The notes under the pieces: model-generated | What the model saw: only the letters and a program-made list of their open reading frames with translations | Told to the model about the DNA's origin: nothing | Databases searched by the model: none | Shown here: one piece after another, positions 1-9,062 of the stretch | How positions within the stretch are numbered: position 1 is the stretch's first letter | Layout: each line of letters opens with the position of its first letter | Position numbers and translations under genes: made by a program | Source of the DNA: Promethearchaeota archaeon | GTDB lineage: Archaea > Asgardarchaeota > Lokiarchaeia > Sigynarchaeales > SOKP01 | Direction of reading: 5' to 3' | NCBI GenBank assembly: GCA_019058515.1 | Contig: JAHPYY010000116.1 | Span: 1 to 29,092 of the forward strand | Length of the DNA: 29,092 nucleotides

Positions 1-1467
1 ATCGATTGGTATTATTTTAATACTGATGGAGATTCTGACTATGTTTATAATGGAGTATCTACTCCTTATACTGGACGAGACTACACCATTAATGTAAAAG
101 ACCAAGATCCAGTTCAGTTTACTGTGAACGACACAGTTCACGGTCCTGTATTGAACGATTTTATTGATGTGTTTCCTGAAAGTTTAGACCAACCTAATAT
201 AGTAATTTGCCCCAAATGGACTGGGGCTCAGATAACTTACGAGCCATTAGCCTACATGGGCTGGGTTCAAGCAAAGAGCATTGATGAATTTAACGAGGCA
301 TCTAGATATTTTCACGAACGACCTCAGAACTTAATCTATGCAGATATTGATGGAAACATTGCAATGAGGTGTGTAGGGAAAGTGCCGATACGAGACGATT
401 CTAAGAATCCAAGTTGGCATCCTGGAAATGGGGCATTTCCATATAACGGATCCAACGGAGAAGGAGAATGGGTGGGTTATATTCCTTTTGAAGATGCTCC
501 ATATTCCGAGAATCCAGAGCAAAATTACTTGGCGAGCGCGAATCAAATATGTATTGGTCCAGAATACACCAAATACTTCTTTATGCATCCACAATCCGAT
601 GGGTATCGCGCAAGGAGGATAAACGAATTACTTTCGAACGCTCCAGATGGATCAATAAGTTTAGAGACTATGAAACAAATTCAAACCGATATAATATCCT
701 CAGCAGCTAAAGCGTTTACCCCGTTCCTAATAAGCGCAATCGAGAACTATTATGGAGACAGTCCATCCACGCTAATAAGTGATGTACTTTCAGTTTTAAA
801 AAGTTGGGAATATGATATGGATAAAGAAAAGTCAGCTCCTTCAATCTATCGTAAGTTTATTGATAATTTCTACGACTTTACATTTGACGACGAACTCGTC
901 AGCCTTAATACATTTCTGTGGCCTCGAATAAATGTATTTGAGTATTATATGAGAGAAGAACCTGAGTCTCATTGGTTTAATGATATTACTACTCCTGGAA
1001 TAGAGACTCGAGACGATATCATCATCCTCGCGTTTGAAAATACGATACAATGGCTCGAAAATTTTTATGAATCGACAGATCCCGTAGATTGGAAATGGGG
1101 TAAAATACATACAGTTTATTTTCCTCACGTGAGCGGATTAAGCGCTTTGAGCATAGGACCATTCGAATCCAGCGGTGATAGGCACACACTAAATGTACGC
1201 GGAGCTGATTTAAGATATCATAATGTTGGAAGATCTACAGCCGGTTCAGCTTACCGCATGATTGCAGATCTTAACAGTATGGACAATTCGATTAGCGTTA
1301 TCCCCTCAGGACAAAGCGGTTTGTCTAACTCGAAACATTATTCTGACATGCTTGAAGTGCTCTACTTAGAAAACGAGTATCACTCCCAATATTTCTCCTA
1401 TACCACTGATAACTTTCCAATTGATTCCATTGAGTCGACTATTTACTTTCTTCCAGGAAACACTTAA
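1..1467 (+). CDS. Penicillin acylase family Ntn hydrolase, 3' part (5' end outside window)
   Basis: The reading frame is open from base 1, so the gene begins upstream; about 488 residues are visible. The family consists of Ntn hydrolases that cleave amide bonds (penicillins, N-acyl homoserine lactones, other N-acyl compounds) after self-processing into alpha and beta chains. What is seen is beta-chain sequence: TVHGPVLND (family T-x-HGP), NLIYADIDGNIAMR followed by GKVPIR (family ADxxGNI...GxxPxR), ASANQI (where the oxyanion-hole Asn of the family lies), YRARRINELL, and near the C-terminus GSAYRMIADLNSMD plus SGQSGLSNSKHYSDM, matching the family's sYRmvvD and GqSGnp.S.HY blocks. The catalytic N-terminal Ser and the signal peptide would lie upstream. 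Stop TAA at 1465, followed by a T-rich stretch near 1484. The natural substrate cannot be read from sequence. Confidence 0.9.
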   Translation: MDWYYFNTDGDSDYVYNGVSTPYTGRDYTINVKDQDPVQFTVNDTVHGPVLNDFIDVFPESLDQPNIVICPKWTGAQITYEPLAYMGWVQAKSIDEFNEASRYFHERPQNLIYADIDGNIAMRCVGKVPIRDDSKNPSWHPGNGAFPYNGSNGEGEWVGYIPFEDAPYSENPEQNYLASANQICIGPEYTKYFFMHPQSDGYRARRINELLSNAPDGSISLETMKQIQTDIISSAAKAFTPFLISAIENYYGDSPSTLISDVLSVLKSWEYDMDKEKSAPSIYRKFIDNFYDFTFDDELVSLNTFLWPRINVFEYYMREEPESHWFNDITTPGIETRDDIIILAFENTIQWLENFYESTDPVDWKWGKIHTVYFPHVSGLSALSIGPFESSGDRHTLNVRGADLRYHNVGRSTAGSAYRMIADLNSMDNSISVIPSGQSGLSNSKHYSDMLEVLYLENEYHSQYFSYTTDNFPIDSIESTIYFLPGNT

Positions 1468-1584
1468 TCTCGAAGATTAATTCATTTTTTTCATTTTGAG
1501 AAATCTTTATAATAGAATGAAAAACATATAGATTTGTAGTATAATCATAAGCTGCTTTACATCCAATTCGAGAGTGATTAAATC

Positions 1585-1677
1585 GTGGAATGGTTTACGT
1601 TTTTGGCAGTATTAGGAATAGTTGCAATAGTAGTTATAATTATAATTGTAATTATTTGGAAGTATGTGTTAACCTAA
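1585..1677 (+). CDS. Possible 30-residue single-pass membrane peptide
   Basis: A GTG-started ORF of 30 codons: after MEWFTFLAVLG comes an uninterrupted run of Ile/Val/Ala, then a WKY stretch and the stop TAA. This is the pattern of one transmembrane helix with a short basic tail. A weak Shine-Dalgarno-like GAGTGAT lies about 7 nt upstream, and an AT-rich promoter-like TTTATAATAG sits at about 1506. It fills the gap between the acylase gene and the RCK membrane-protein gene and could be a small partner of the latter. No homologue is recognised. Low-complexity AT-rich DNA easily produces Ile/Val-rich frames, so it may be spurious. The rest of 1468-1713 shows nothing else. Confidence 0.3.
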   Translation: MEWFTFLAVLGIVAIVVIIIIVIIWKYVLT

Positions 1678-1713
1678 TTTTTTATCTATTCTAAAATTTT
1701 AGTAAATAAGAAA

Positions 1714-2904
1714 ATGACAATCCTAAATACACTAATTGCACTACAATTAAAGATAAAGCATTACAAGATTCCATTTATTGCGTTATTTGTTTTCTGGTTC
1801 ATCGGTATTCTGTATTTTCTCGTCGCTGAGCCTTTTCAGGACTTATGGAACTTGTTCTTGTTATCAATCACAGTAAGAACTCCCTCTAATCCTAGCGATT
1901 TTTCTAACTTCTACTCGCTTGTTTGGCCAATATTTTTAGAAGTCGTAGTCTTCGGGTTCTTTATTGGTGAATTACTCGAAAAATATAACCCTACGATTAC
2001 GTGCAGGATTTTAGCACGGAGTAAAGTGAATCACACGGTAATTATTGGATACGACCACCTTGCTATGAGAATCGTGGATTATTGCATAGAGAATAAAAAA
2101 ACCTTCGTAATAATTGAGGATATAGAAGAATTAGTCGAAGATTTGATAAGCGCAGGACATCCCGTAGTAGTAGGTGACCCAACAGAAGACGCTAACCTTA
2201 AATCCTTAAATGTTAATAGTGCTAAAGAAGTATTTATTTGCGTGAACGATGTAAGAATAACCATAATTTGTGTTGAAAAAATTCGAAAGGTCAATTCACG
2301 GTGCCCAGTATACGCCCGAATTTTCGAAGAACACGTAAGAGAGTATTTATCTCAGCCTCCTTTGAAGGTTTTTGCTTTCTCTACTTCAGAATGGGCTATG
2401 GAAGGAATACTAAAGTGGACGAGAGATAAAACTGGAGGAGCTATAATTGTCGGTAGAGACCATTTAACTCATCGAATCGCTCACTACATCAGTGAGCAAC
2501 CTAATCGAGAGGTGTATATGTTTGACGACGAAAACGAGGGGATAGAATTTGTGGAAAATGAGCATTTACACATTGCCAGAAAATTCGCGTGTTTTCTGAG
2601 TGATATACGACCATACCTTAATTTCAAAGATATTTCGCAAGTATTTATTTGTTGGAAAAGAGAAAGCGAGTTTGATGAATCTTTATACCTCGCCTCAAAA
2701 CTCAATTTACGCTACCCGCATATTGAGGTTTTTGTTCGAATATGGGATGACGAATTGACGAATATCGTTAAAAGATACAACGCAAAAACCTTCTCTTCTT
2801 CGTTTCAAGCTTTTAGAAAATTGCAGAAAAGAGTATTTCCAAATTCTTCAATTTATAAAGCAAAGAAGCAGAGATTAGATGTAAAAAAAAAGGATAAATA
2901 TTGA
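1714..2904 (+). CDS. Two-helix membrane protein with tandem RCK (TrkA-N-like) domains; channel-like, atypical filter
   Basis: Architecture follows an MthK-type potassium channel subunit fused to RCK domains. TM1 lies about residues 20-38, a pore-helix-like segment (FQDLWNLFLLSITV) about 41-54, TM2 about 66-88, then RCK-N domain 1 from about 107 (VIIGYDHLAMRI, strand-helix pairs, VVGDPTED acidic loop) and a second RCK-like half from about 240 (IIVGRDHLTHRI). Two things differ from the family. Where TVGYGD should follow the pore helix the sequence is TVRTPSNPSDF, and both Rossmann loops lack GxGxxG, carrying GYDHLA and GRDHLT instead. The protein is therefore probably not an ordinary K+-selective channel and may not bind NAD(H)/ATP normally. 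The C-terminal tail is lysine-rich. ATG start at 1714; the upstream region is AT-rich without a clear Shine-Dalgarno site. Confidence 0.75.
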   Translation: MTILNTLIALQLKIKHYKIPFIALFVFWFIGILYFLVAEPFQDLWNLFLLSITVRTPSNPSDFSNFYSLVWPIFLEVVVFGFFIGELLEKYNPTITCRILARSKVNHTVIIGYDHLAMRIVDYCIENKKTFVIIEDIEELVEDLISAGHPVVVGDPTEDANLKSLNVNSAKEVFICVNDVRITIICVEKIRKVNSRCPVYARIFEEHVREYLSQPPLKVFAFSTSEWAMEGILKWTRDKTGGAIIVGRDHLTHRIAHYISEQPNREVYMFDDENEGIEFVENEHLHIARKFACFLSDIRPYLNFKDISQVFICWKRESEFDESLYLASKLNLRYPHIEVFVRIWDDELTNIVKRYNAKTFSSSFQAFRKLQKRVFPNSSIYKAKKQRLDVKKKDKY

Positions 2905-2929
2905 GATGATATATCGAACTTTACCTCTG

Positions 2930-3075
2930 TTTTTGGGTCTAATTAAAACGATATGAATGGATACTAGGTAATAACAATTAGGAGTACGATATGAACCCAT
3001 AACAAATTCATTATAAAAAATATCTATATACCGATAATAACCCTTAAAAGGGTGAGGGTGATAATTTTTTTTCCT
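2930..3075 (-). pseudogene. Dead fragment of a DUF454 gene (copy of part of 4130-4624)
   Basis: Read on the minus strand, this stretch aligns without gaps to about 48 C-terminal residues of the intact DUF454 gene 1.1 kb away. The relic gives IITLTLLRVIIGI, stop, IFFIMNLLWVHIVLLIVIT, stop, YPFISF, stop, LDPK; the intact gene gives IITLTLLWVTILISIFMLMN and so on to LIRPK. The DNA is also visibly alike (AACCCTTAAAAGGGTGAGGG here, AACCCATAAAAGGGTAAGGG there). Three in-frame nonsense codons with no frameshift mean it is no longer translated. Homology is lost on both sides: 2905-2929 and 3076-3137 show nothing recognisable. Same orientation as the intact copy. Confidence 0.85.
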
Positions 3076-3137
3076 TTTTCATAAAGAGAGTAAAAAGTAA
3101 ATAAAAATATGACAATATTTTACAAATCAAAACATAT

Positions 3138-4088
3138 TTGAGTGAAATATTGCAAGAAAAAGAATTATTTTTAAATGAGTTACTGATGGATTTTTTAAAA
3201 GAAGAATTCGAGAATAGTGAATTTAACCAATTCCCGGTGAAATATGGAGATGGTAGAATTTTCTCTCAACCTCTAATTGGTGTTGCTCGGGGTGATGATC
3301 CAATTTTTCAAAGATTCAAAGAGATTGTAGGAACTGAACATTATACACCATCAGAAATGTGGAGAAAGAGTGGTAGAGAGCAAGCAACGGAATCGGATCT
3401 TCATGTAGTTTCTATAATATTCCCATTTGTTGATATGATTCGGAAGGAAGGAATAACTTCAATTTTATTACCCAAAGTAACATTACCAGCTGAAATTTAT
3501 TCTGTTGCAAGAAATTTTGGTAAGGAGTTTAAAAATTATATCATGAGACAAACGATTGATTTTTTTGAGAGTAAGGGGTATTACGCTATGGCTGGAAAGT
3601 TTAGCGATGCATTTACAATTATTGCAAAAAAAAATTTTTATTCAACATGGTCTGAAAGACACATGGCTTTTGTTGCAGGATTAGGAACTTTTGGATTACA
3701 TGAAGGAATAATTACTGAAGTTGGTAGCAATATTCGCTTAGCTTAGGTGATTACAAATGCGCCACTCAAGGTTACTCCAAGAAAAAGTGGTGAACTATAT
3801 GCAAATTGTTTGAATTATGCTAAAAGAACATGCAGAGAATGCGTAAAAAGATGCCCTGCTAATACAATAACAGAAAAAGGGTATGATATTAAAAAATTTC
3901 ATAATTATTGAATGAAAATTGCACGAAAAATGGTGCCCCGCATTAGTCCAATTCTCAAATCATACTCTCATAGTATTAATTGGAAATATAAAGCCCATAA
4001 TTTCCCTGTGGGTTGTGAAATTTGTCAGTTTGGAGTTCAATGTACAGATAAGAATCCGATGGCTAGTCACTACATGGATTTCGATTAA
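3138..4088 (+). pseudogene. QueG-like / ferredoxin-type 4Fe-4S protein gene broken by in-frame TAG and TGA
   Basis: One reading frame runs from a TTG at 3138 to TAA at 4086 with no frameshift, but is interrupted by TAG at 3744 and TGA at 3909. The first segment (202 residues) contains GLGTFGLHEGIITEVGSNIR, as in epoxyqueuosine-reductase-like and reductive-dehalogenase-like proteins. The second segment has VITNAPLKVTP and the ferredoxin motif TCRECVKRCPANTIT (CxxCxxxCP). The third has GCEICQFGVQCTDKNP (CxxC...C...P), the second cluster motif. All parts are in family order, so this was one gene of about 316 codons. Both stops fall at ordinary positions of the family alignment as I remember it, and a cluster Cys expected before HNY reads Phe (DIKKFHNY), which favours decay over recoding. 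The true start is uncertain; no Shine-Dalgarno site is visible. Confidence 0.75.
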
Positions 4089-4129
4089 ACTTTTTAATCA
4101 TTAACAACTTTAAAAAGCTAAATTATTTC

Positions 4130-4624
4130 TTAGATTCGCTTAACATTGTTTTCACGTAATTCTTCATTATCAACTTTTTTTTTAGGCCTAATTAATATAA
4201 TATGACCAGACACGGTAATTGCTATAATTAGCAAAATTACTTGAATCCACAACAGATTCATTAACATAAAAATAGAAATGAGAATAGTAACCCATAAAAG
4301 GGTAAGGGTGATTATTTTTATTTTCAGAGGCATTCCTTTTCCCTCCCTATAATTCCTAATATACATCCCGAGTATTTTGTTGTTTAACAACCAATCATTA
4401 AACCGCTTTGAGGATTTTGCGAACGCACCTGAAGCTAATAACAAAAATGGCGTGGTAGGAAGGATTGGAATCGCGATACCGACTATCCCAAAAACTAACG
4501 AAATTAACCCTCCTACGAATATTAATCGTCTAGTTAATTCTTTATTTCTCGTTATTGGTTGGGTGTGAGCTGTTGCTTCTTCGCTTTTTTCGGTTTGCAT
4601 CATATTCCTAAACCATTTGGTCAT
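4130..4624 (-). CDS. DUF454 (YbaN-like) inner-membrane protein
   Basis: A membrane protein of 164 residues from the ATG at 4624 (a TTG two codons upstream is possible). After a polar N-terminus come RRLIFVGGLISLVFGIVGIA and IPILPTTPFLLLASGAFAKS, the signature block of DUF454: Gly-rich helix, PxLPTTPFLLLA, then a Ser/Phe-rich loop. Next are the FNDWLLNN segment, GMYIRNYREGKGMP, and two further hydrophobic helices (about residues 108-147). A short charged tail follows, with RPKKK. About four membrane helices in all. The molecular role of the family is unknown. It lies 107 bp downstream of the UvrA2 gene on the same strand, so cotranscription is possible. A decayed copy of its 3' half lies at 2930-3075. 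Confidence 0.88.
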   Translation of the reverse strand: MTKWFRNMMQTEKSEEATAHTQPITRNKELTRRLIFVGGLISLVFGIVGIAIPILPTTPFLLLASGAFAKSSKRFNDWLLNNKILGMYIRNYREGKGMPLKIKIITLTLLWVTILISIFMLMNLLWIQVILLIIAITVSGHIILIRPKKKVDNEELRENNVKRI

Positions 4625-4737
4625 TAGCAAAAATCAGTAAACTATGTACAAATCGATTCGATCAAATATTTACTTTTATCTTATATTAAATAAAAATCAA
4701 CGAGTAAATTCCTATAGAATTAAATAGATGATTTCGA

Positions 4738-7233
4738 TTACAAATAAACACCTGTGTTTGAAATCTTATTTAACCTGATTTCTTGGGGAGTTCCTTCACA
4801 AATTACTTTTCCTCCCTTTGGACCGCCTTCTGGTCCTAACTCAATTATGTAATCGCTATAAGCAAGAATTAAAGGATCATGCTCTATAATAATCACACTG
4901 TTTCCTTCCTGAACTAACTGTTCCAATAATTCCATTAATTTAATGGCATCGTAGAAACTTAATCCGACAGTTGGTTCGTCCAAAATATATAAAGATTTCT
5001 TCTTCCTTGTGCGGCCAAGTTCCTTCGCTAATTTGACCCTTTGAGCTTCTCCACCGCTTAGAGTTGGAGCAGGTTGTCCTAAGGTGATGTATCCCATTCC
5101 TATATCCTCTAATATTTGAAGTATTGCTGATATACTGTTTTGAGACTTGAACAATGTTAACGCTTCACTAACGGTCATGTTTAGTATGTCAGATATGGAT
5201 TTACCCTTGTATTTTATTTCCAATATTTCAGGTTTATATCTCGTACCCTTACACTCTTTACAGGGAATGCTAAAGCTGCTGAGGAACGATATTTGTAGGT
5301 CTTCTTCGCCCGTTCCTTTACACGAAGGGCAACGACCTTTTTCACTGTTGTACGAAAAATGTCCAGCAGTGAATTTATTCTTTTTAGCATCAGGTGTTTT
5401 TGCGTAAACATTTCTTATTTTGTCCCAAATCCCTATGTAAGAACAGGGTGTAGAGGTTCGGACTCGGGAGATAGGTTTCTGGTTGACAACGATGATCTCG
5501 TCGAGCTGTTCCCACCCTTCGATTTTACCCGAATATTCAGAAACCTCGTCTTCTTCATCATCATCGCTTTCGTCGTTTTTCTTCGATTTGTTGTTATTAC
5601 CAGCGCCTCGTTTGTAGTGAGGTTTAAGCAATGGTACCAATGTATCTAGAATTAATGAACTTTTTCCGGAACCAGAAACCCCTGCAATTCCTACCATCAT
5701 TTCCAAAGGGAAGTTGACCGTAACATTTTTCAAATTGTTGGTGCTTACTCCGTTAATCGTGAGATACTTGGTCGATTTGGTTATTTTTCGGTCTTCTCGA
5801 TCTCGTTTCTCTGGGAACGCAATTTCTCCTGCTAAAAACTGCCCCGTTAAAGAGTGTTTGATTTTTGTTATGTTCTCGAGCTCTCCTTGATATACGATTT
5901 CTCCGCCGTTGGTACCTGCTCCCGGTCCTATGTCAATAATAATGTCAGCAATGTCGATAAACTTTTTATCGTGTTCGACGATGATCATCGAATTTCCAAG
6001 ATCTTTTAGCTTTTTAACTAGTTGTATTAACGATTCTTTTTCTTTTTCGTGAAGACTCATACTTGGTTCGTCTAATATGTAAATTAATGAATCAATTCCC
6101 GCATCTAAGTGCGTCATCAAGGAAAGTCTTTGCAATTCTCCTCCGCTTAAAGTGGGCAAAGATCGATTTAAATGAAGGTAAGACAACCCTACATCAATCA
6201 TGTTCTGTAAACTCTTTTTTATCAGGTTGGTAACGCTTTTTCCTTGTTGAGATTTTACATCATTTTCACTCAATGCGTCAAGGAAGTTCAGCAACTCATC
6301 AATAGGCATGCTTGAAAGCTCCCCGATATGTTTGCCTTTTATTTTTACCCCTCTTGCTTGGTCATTTATTTTATATCCTTCACAATCGTCGCACTTTTGC
6401 ATTGACATGTAGTTCTTGTTTATTTTATCCCGTCTATAAGCGCTTTTGGATTCAGTAAGCGCTCGATTTATGTGTGGAATTACCCCCTCAAACACTCGTT
6501 CTAAAACACCAGTAAAAGTTTTTGATTCCCATTCGAACGGAAGCTTTTTACCACTCCCGTACAAGAACACACGCTTAATTTCGTCAGGAAGATCTTTGTA
6601 GGGCGTTTTAATGTCGAAATCGTAAAATTTAGGTAACTGTTCAACAAACCGTAATTGATCTGCAAACACCGCAGATCCCACTTTCGTAATTTGAATTAAA
6701 TTTTTGGTATCGTCTTTTACGATAAGATCTTCGGTAATGTGTAGCGTATAGCCTCTTCCTTTACAAGTCAAGCACATACCTGATGGCTCATTAAAAGAAA
6801 AATGCTTAATTTGTAACCTATTTATTACCATACCACAAAGATCGCACTCTAGAGTTTCATTAACAGGTTCTTTACAAATAGGGCATACCAATACCCCTTC
6901 CATTGCATATAGCATTCTTAGCAAATTGTAAATTCGCGTTCTGGTTCCTACGGTAGAGCGAGGATTTACTGCTCTGGTAGTTCTTTGTTCAACCGCTACT
7001 GTAGGACTTAACCCTTCAATTCTATCAAATGGTTTCTCGTCCTCAAATTTTGGAGGAAATCCAATCGATTGAAGATATCGATTCATCCCTTCGTCAAAAA
7101 TAATGTCAAACGCAAGACTCGACTTTCCTGAACCTGACACGCCTGTTATTAGTACGGTTTTTCCTTTTGGAATTTCAACATCAATGTTTTTTAAATTGTG
7201 GACACGCGCTCCGTATACTTTTATTTTATCCAT
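4738..7233 (-). CDS. uvrA: UvrA2-like ABC-type ATPase lacking the UvrB-binding domain
   Basis: 831 residues against about 940 for canonical UvrA. Both nucleotide-binding halves are intact: Walker [14 protein letters not shown] (about 32-44) and [13 protein letters not shown], two ABC signatures ([20 protein letters not shown]), two Walker B motifs ([23 protein letters not shown]) and two IEHD/VEHD His loops. Zn modules are present (CPIC...CDLC; CLTC...CDDC; CPSC...CKEC), as is the DNA-damage-recognition stretch [10 protein letters not shown]. The roughly 110-residue UvrB-binding insert that normally separates the first CPxC from CxxCG...FSFN is absent: [18 protein letters not shown] runs straight on. 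This is the layout known for Deinococcus UvrA2 and DrrC-type proteins, linked to drug or lesion tolerance rather than UvrABC repair. An acidic Asp/Glu/Lys-rich insert follows the second Walker A. Start supported by GGAG 8 nt upstream. BtrH gene lies 40 bp upstream. Confidence 0.9.
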   Translation of the reverse strand: MDKIKVYGARVHNLKNIDVEIPKGKTVLITGVSGSGKSSLAFDIIFDEGMNRYLQSIGFPPKFEDEKPFDRIEGLSPTVAVEQRTTRAVNPRSTVGTRTRIYNLLRMLYAMEGVLVCPICKEPVNETLECDLCGMVINRLQIKHFSFNEPSGMCLTCKGRGYTLHITEDLIVKDDTKNLIQITKVGSAVFADQLRFVEQLPKFYDFDIKTPYKDLPDEIKRVFLYGSGKKLPFEWESKTFTGVLERVFEGVIPHINRALTESKSAYRRDKINKNYMSMQKCDDCEGYKINDQARGVKIKGKHIGELSSMPIDELLNFLDALSENDVKSQQGKSVTNLIKKSLQNMIDVGLSYLHLNRSLPTLSGGELQRLSLMTHLDAGIDSLIYILDEPSMSLHEKEKESLIQLVKKLKDLGNSMIIVEHDKKFIDIADIIIDIGPGAGTNGGEIVYQGELENITKIKHSLTGQFLAGEIAFPEKRDREDRKITKSTKYLTINGVSTNNLKNVTVNFPLEMMVGIAGVSGSGKSSLILDTLVPLLKPHYKRGAGNNNKSKKNDESDDDEEDEVSEYSGKIEGWEQLDEIIVVNQKPISRVRTSTPCSYIGIWDKIRNVYAKTPDAKKNKFTAGHFSYNSEKGRCPSCKGTGEEDLQISFLSSFSIPCKECKGTRYKPEILEIKYKGKSISDILNMTVSEALTLFKSQNSISAILQILEDIGMGYITLGQPAPTLSGGEAQRVKLAKELGRTRKKKSLYILDEPTVGLSFYDAIKLMELLEQLVQEGNSVIIIEHDPLILAYSDYIIELGPEGGPKGGKVICEGTPQEIRLNKISNTGVYL

Positions 7234-7273
7234 TTTCTAAACTCCTTAATACATCATAGTACAAATAGTCTTT

Positions 7274-8449
7274 CTATAACTTAACAGCTTTTTTAATTAA
7301 TTTCCATGCGTTTGCTTCAAGATCTCCCCATTCTTGGATTGCCTTATCGATATCTGGGATTAGTTCCTTCCAGCTCTCTATCTCTTCTTTAGCTTTAGGA
7401 ATAACTTTTTCACTCTCAGCATCAACATCTATAAGTTGCTTTTGGTAATCTTTCTCTCCCTTTTCCGTGATTTTGTTGCTCTTTAAGAATAATTCCCTTA
7501 ACTTAGCCATATTTGGTAATTTACCTGGTAAAATCAACTCTTCGACTTTCCTCACTTGGTTGACTATTCCGTCGTATAGAACCGAAGCTTCTAGTAATGA
7601 ATCATTTTTGAGTAATTCTCCTGCTTCTTTTAAAAAATCCCTATATAACCTACGAAACATTGCACCTCCAGTCCCTCCCGTTTCCATGTATATGAACACT
7701 CCCACCAACCCAAACAACAGGTCATTATCGTTGAAATCCCTATCCCAACTTGGTAGCATATCTCGCCACTTTTGAAATCCCGTTAGTCCCATATTTTTTA
7801 AAGGAGAATTGAACATAAAGTCTATATTTGCCTTTATCGCTATCGGGAGTACCTGCTTTAAACTCTTGATCTTTTTTGGCAAAACTAACTCGACTAATTT
7901 GTTTTTTGCGGGAAATGGTGCAAATTTGCTTGCTCTCGCCACCTTTAATTGGTTATAAGTCATGATATGGGGGTGTGCGTATCTATCCGAAATGTAAGCT
8001 TCGTCTTTTTCCTCATCTATACCGTAAGTAACGAATGTGTGCGCTCCAAAATGCCCCGAACCTTCATTTGGAATAGGTGTTCCCTCGGCAAAAAAGAAAG
8101 GCAAATATGCAAAATCCACGAAGGTGATCGCAGGTTGTTTTTTCTCTAATAAATTAATCAAATTATTGTGAGCCACCTTTACTGAAGCGGTTTCAGTAAT
8201 TTTTACACTGCCTCCGAGGCGTTCTAACACCCTTTCGAACACTTCCGTTTTTTTCACGCTCAATCCTAATATCATAGGAAACGGCATCCTTTTCATATAG
8301 TAATAAAAGAATCCTAATCCCGAGCATAATCCTAATATCATCGGTTCAGAAATCTCAATCCCGTAATATGCAAGAACTTTTCTCAAACTGGATAATTGGC
8401 AGTTTGAACCAGCCATATGCTTAAAATCATTTATAACAATTCTAGTCAT
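7274..8449 (-). CDS. BtrH N-terminal / DUF4872 domain protein (papain-fold acyltransferase-like)
   Basis: 391 residues. The family is named for BtrH, which transfers an acyl side chain from a carrier protein to ribostamycin in butirosin synthesis. Visible features are GSNCQLSSLRKVLAYYG with the candidate catalytic Cys17, HFGAHTFVTYGID with His133/His137, and YISDRYA with Asp155, which fits a Cys-His-Asp arrangement. The DUF4872 part includes FNDNDLLFGLVGVFIYMETG and GTGGAMFRRLYRDFL; the GTGGA(M/C)FR block also occurs in the sister gene at 9063-10469. No signal peptide. A good Shine-Dalgarno site (GAGAGGTT) precedes the ATG. It is followed after 40 bp by the UvrA2 gene and preceded closely by a DUF1059-like ORF and a DUF3795 gene, all on the same strand. 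Substrate unknown; no carrier protein or NRPS/PKS is in the window. Confidence 0.85.
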   Translation of the reverse strand: MTRIVINDFKHMAGSNCQLSSLRKVLAYYGIEISEPMILGLCSGLGFFYYYMKRMPFPMILGLSVKKTEVFERVLERLGGSVKITETASVKVAHNNLINLLEKKQPAITFVDFAYLPFFFAEGTPIPNEGSGHFGAHTFVTYGIDEEKDEAYISDRYAHPHIMTYNQLKVARASKFAPFPAKNKLVELVLPKKIKSLKQVLPIAIKANIDFMFNSPLKNMGLTGFQKWRDMLPSWDRDFNDNDLLFGLVGVFIYMETGGTGGAMFRRLYRDFLKEAGELLKNDSLLEASVLYDGIVNQVRKVEELILPGKLPNMAKLRELFLKSNKITEKGEKDYQKQLIDVDAESEKVIPKAKEEIESWKELIPDIDKAIQEWGDLEANAWKLIKKAVKL

Positions 8450-8474
8450 TTTTTAACCTCTCGTATAATTTATT

Positions 8475-8597
8475 CTAACTTACTTCTAAGAGATGTTTAC
8501 CATCCCAACAAACTAAATTGTAAAACATACCAAGCTCTCTACAGGACACTCTGCAATACATTATTAAGTCCATTTTTTCGTAAGGGTCTAAGTTCAT
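8475..8597 (-). CDS. Small 40-residue ORF, DUF1059-like, possibly truncated
   Basis: Starts with ATG one base after the stop of the DUF3795 gene and ends 25 bp before the next gene's ATG, so it fits neatly into the operon. The protein contains MYCRVSCRELGMFYNLVCW followed by DGKHLLEVS and the stop. The pattern Y-x-V-[AS]-C-R-[DE]-[LV]-G resembles the first strand and turn of DUF1059 proteins (about 60 residues), but the C-terminal helix expected after it is missing. It may be a shortened but functional peptide, a truncated gene, or chance. A purine-rich AAAAAGTAAG lies just upstream and reinitiation after the DUF3795 stop is likely. Three Cys in 40 residues is unusual for random AT-rich sequence. 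Confidence 0.4.
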   Translation of the reverse strand: MNLDPYEKMDLIMYCRVSCRELGMFYNLVCWDGKHLLEVS

Positions 8598-8598
8598 C

Positions 8599-9051
8599 TT
8601 ACTTTTTAACCTCGTAAATTTGTTTTTTCACATTTAGTTTCATTTTGCTACCACAATCGAAGCATTCTGCATCGTGTACGCAGATTTCTCCTTGGCATTG
8701 GGAGCATGTGTAAAAACTTTTTTGCTCTATGAGCCATTTTTCAACCCCAACTTCTTTTAATCTTCTTAAGTTATCTGTAAGACTTATAGAATACTTATTT
8801 TGGTATAAAGTATCAAGTCTTTCTAGGTTATGGCAGGGAAATTCCTCGCATTCAAAACAGTATTCATACTCATTCTTTCTTATTGGCGGACAATCCCTTT
8901 TTATGAACGCGCAGTTTTTATTCCTAATCCGGCAGCCTTTACAACCCATTTTTAAACCCTTTTCTTCAAACAAATTTTTTTTCAAGACAAGGTATTGCCT
9001 ACAAGTGCCACAGTATAATCCGCATGGAGCAATTAAACTATTATCTACCAT
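8599..9051 (-). CDS. DUF3795 cysteine-rich protein
   Basis: 150 residues with the DUF3795 opening IAPCGLYCGTCRQY, then MGCKGCRIRNKNCAF, CPPIRK, YCFECEEFPCHNL and a C-terminal SFYTCSQCQGEICVHDAECF-type segment. About seventeen Cys, many in CxxC pairs, suggest zinc or Fe-S binding. The function of the family is unknown. A clear Shine-Dalgarno GGGAGA lies about 7 nt before the ATG. The upstream HNH-BtrH gene ends only 11 bp before it, and the small DUF1059-like ORF starts one base after its stop, so these are probably one transcript. A second DUF3795 protein occurs at 23004-23594. Confidence 0.88.
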   Translation of the reverse strand: MVDNSLIAPCGLYCGTCRQYLVLKKNLFEEKGLKMGCKGCRIRNKNCAFIKRDCPPIRKNEYEYCFECEEFPCHNLERLDTLYQNKYSISLTDNLRRLKEVGVEKWLIEQKSFYTCSQCQGEICVHDAECFDCGSKMKLNVKKQIYEVKK

Positions 9052-9062
9052 CAGTATTCTCC

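Noticed and set aside
3744..3746. TAG read as pyrrolysine in the QueG-like gene
   Set aside because: Not a methylamine methyltransferase, a second stop (TGA) follows, and an expected Cys reads Phe; decay is simpler. Kept only as an alternative.
3919..4104. A 61-codon plus-strand frame over the end of the Fe-S gene
   Set aside because: Out of frame with the segment carrying the family Cys motif (GCEICQFGVQC); a shadow.
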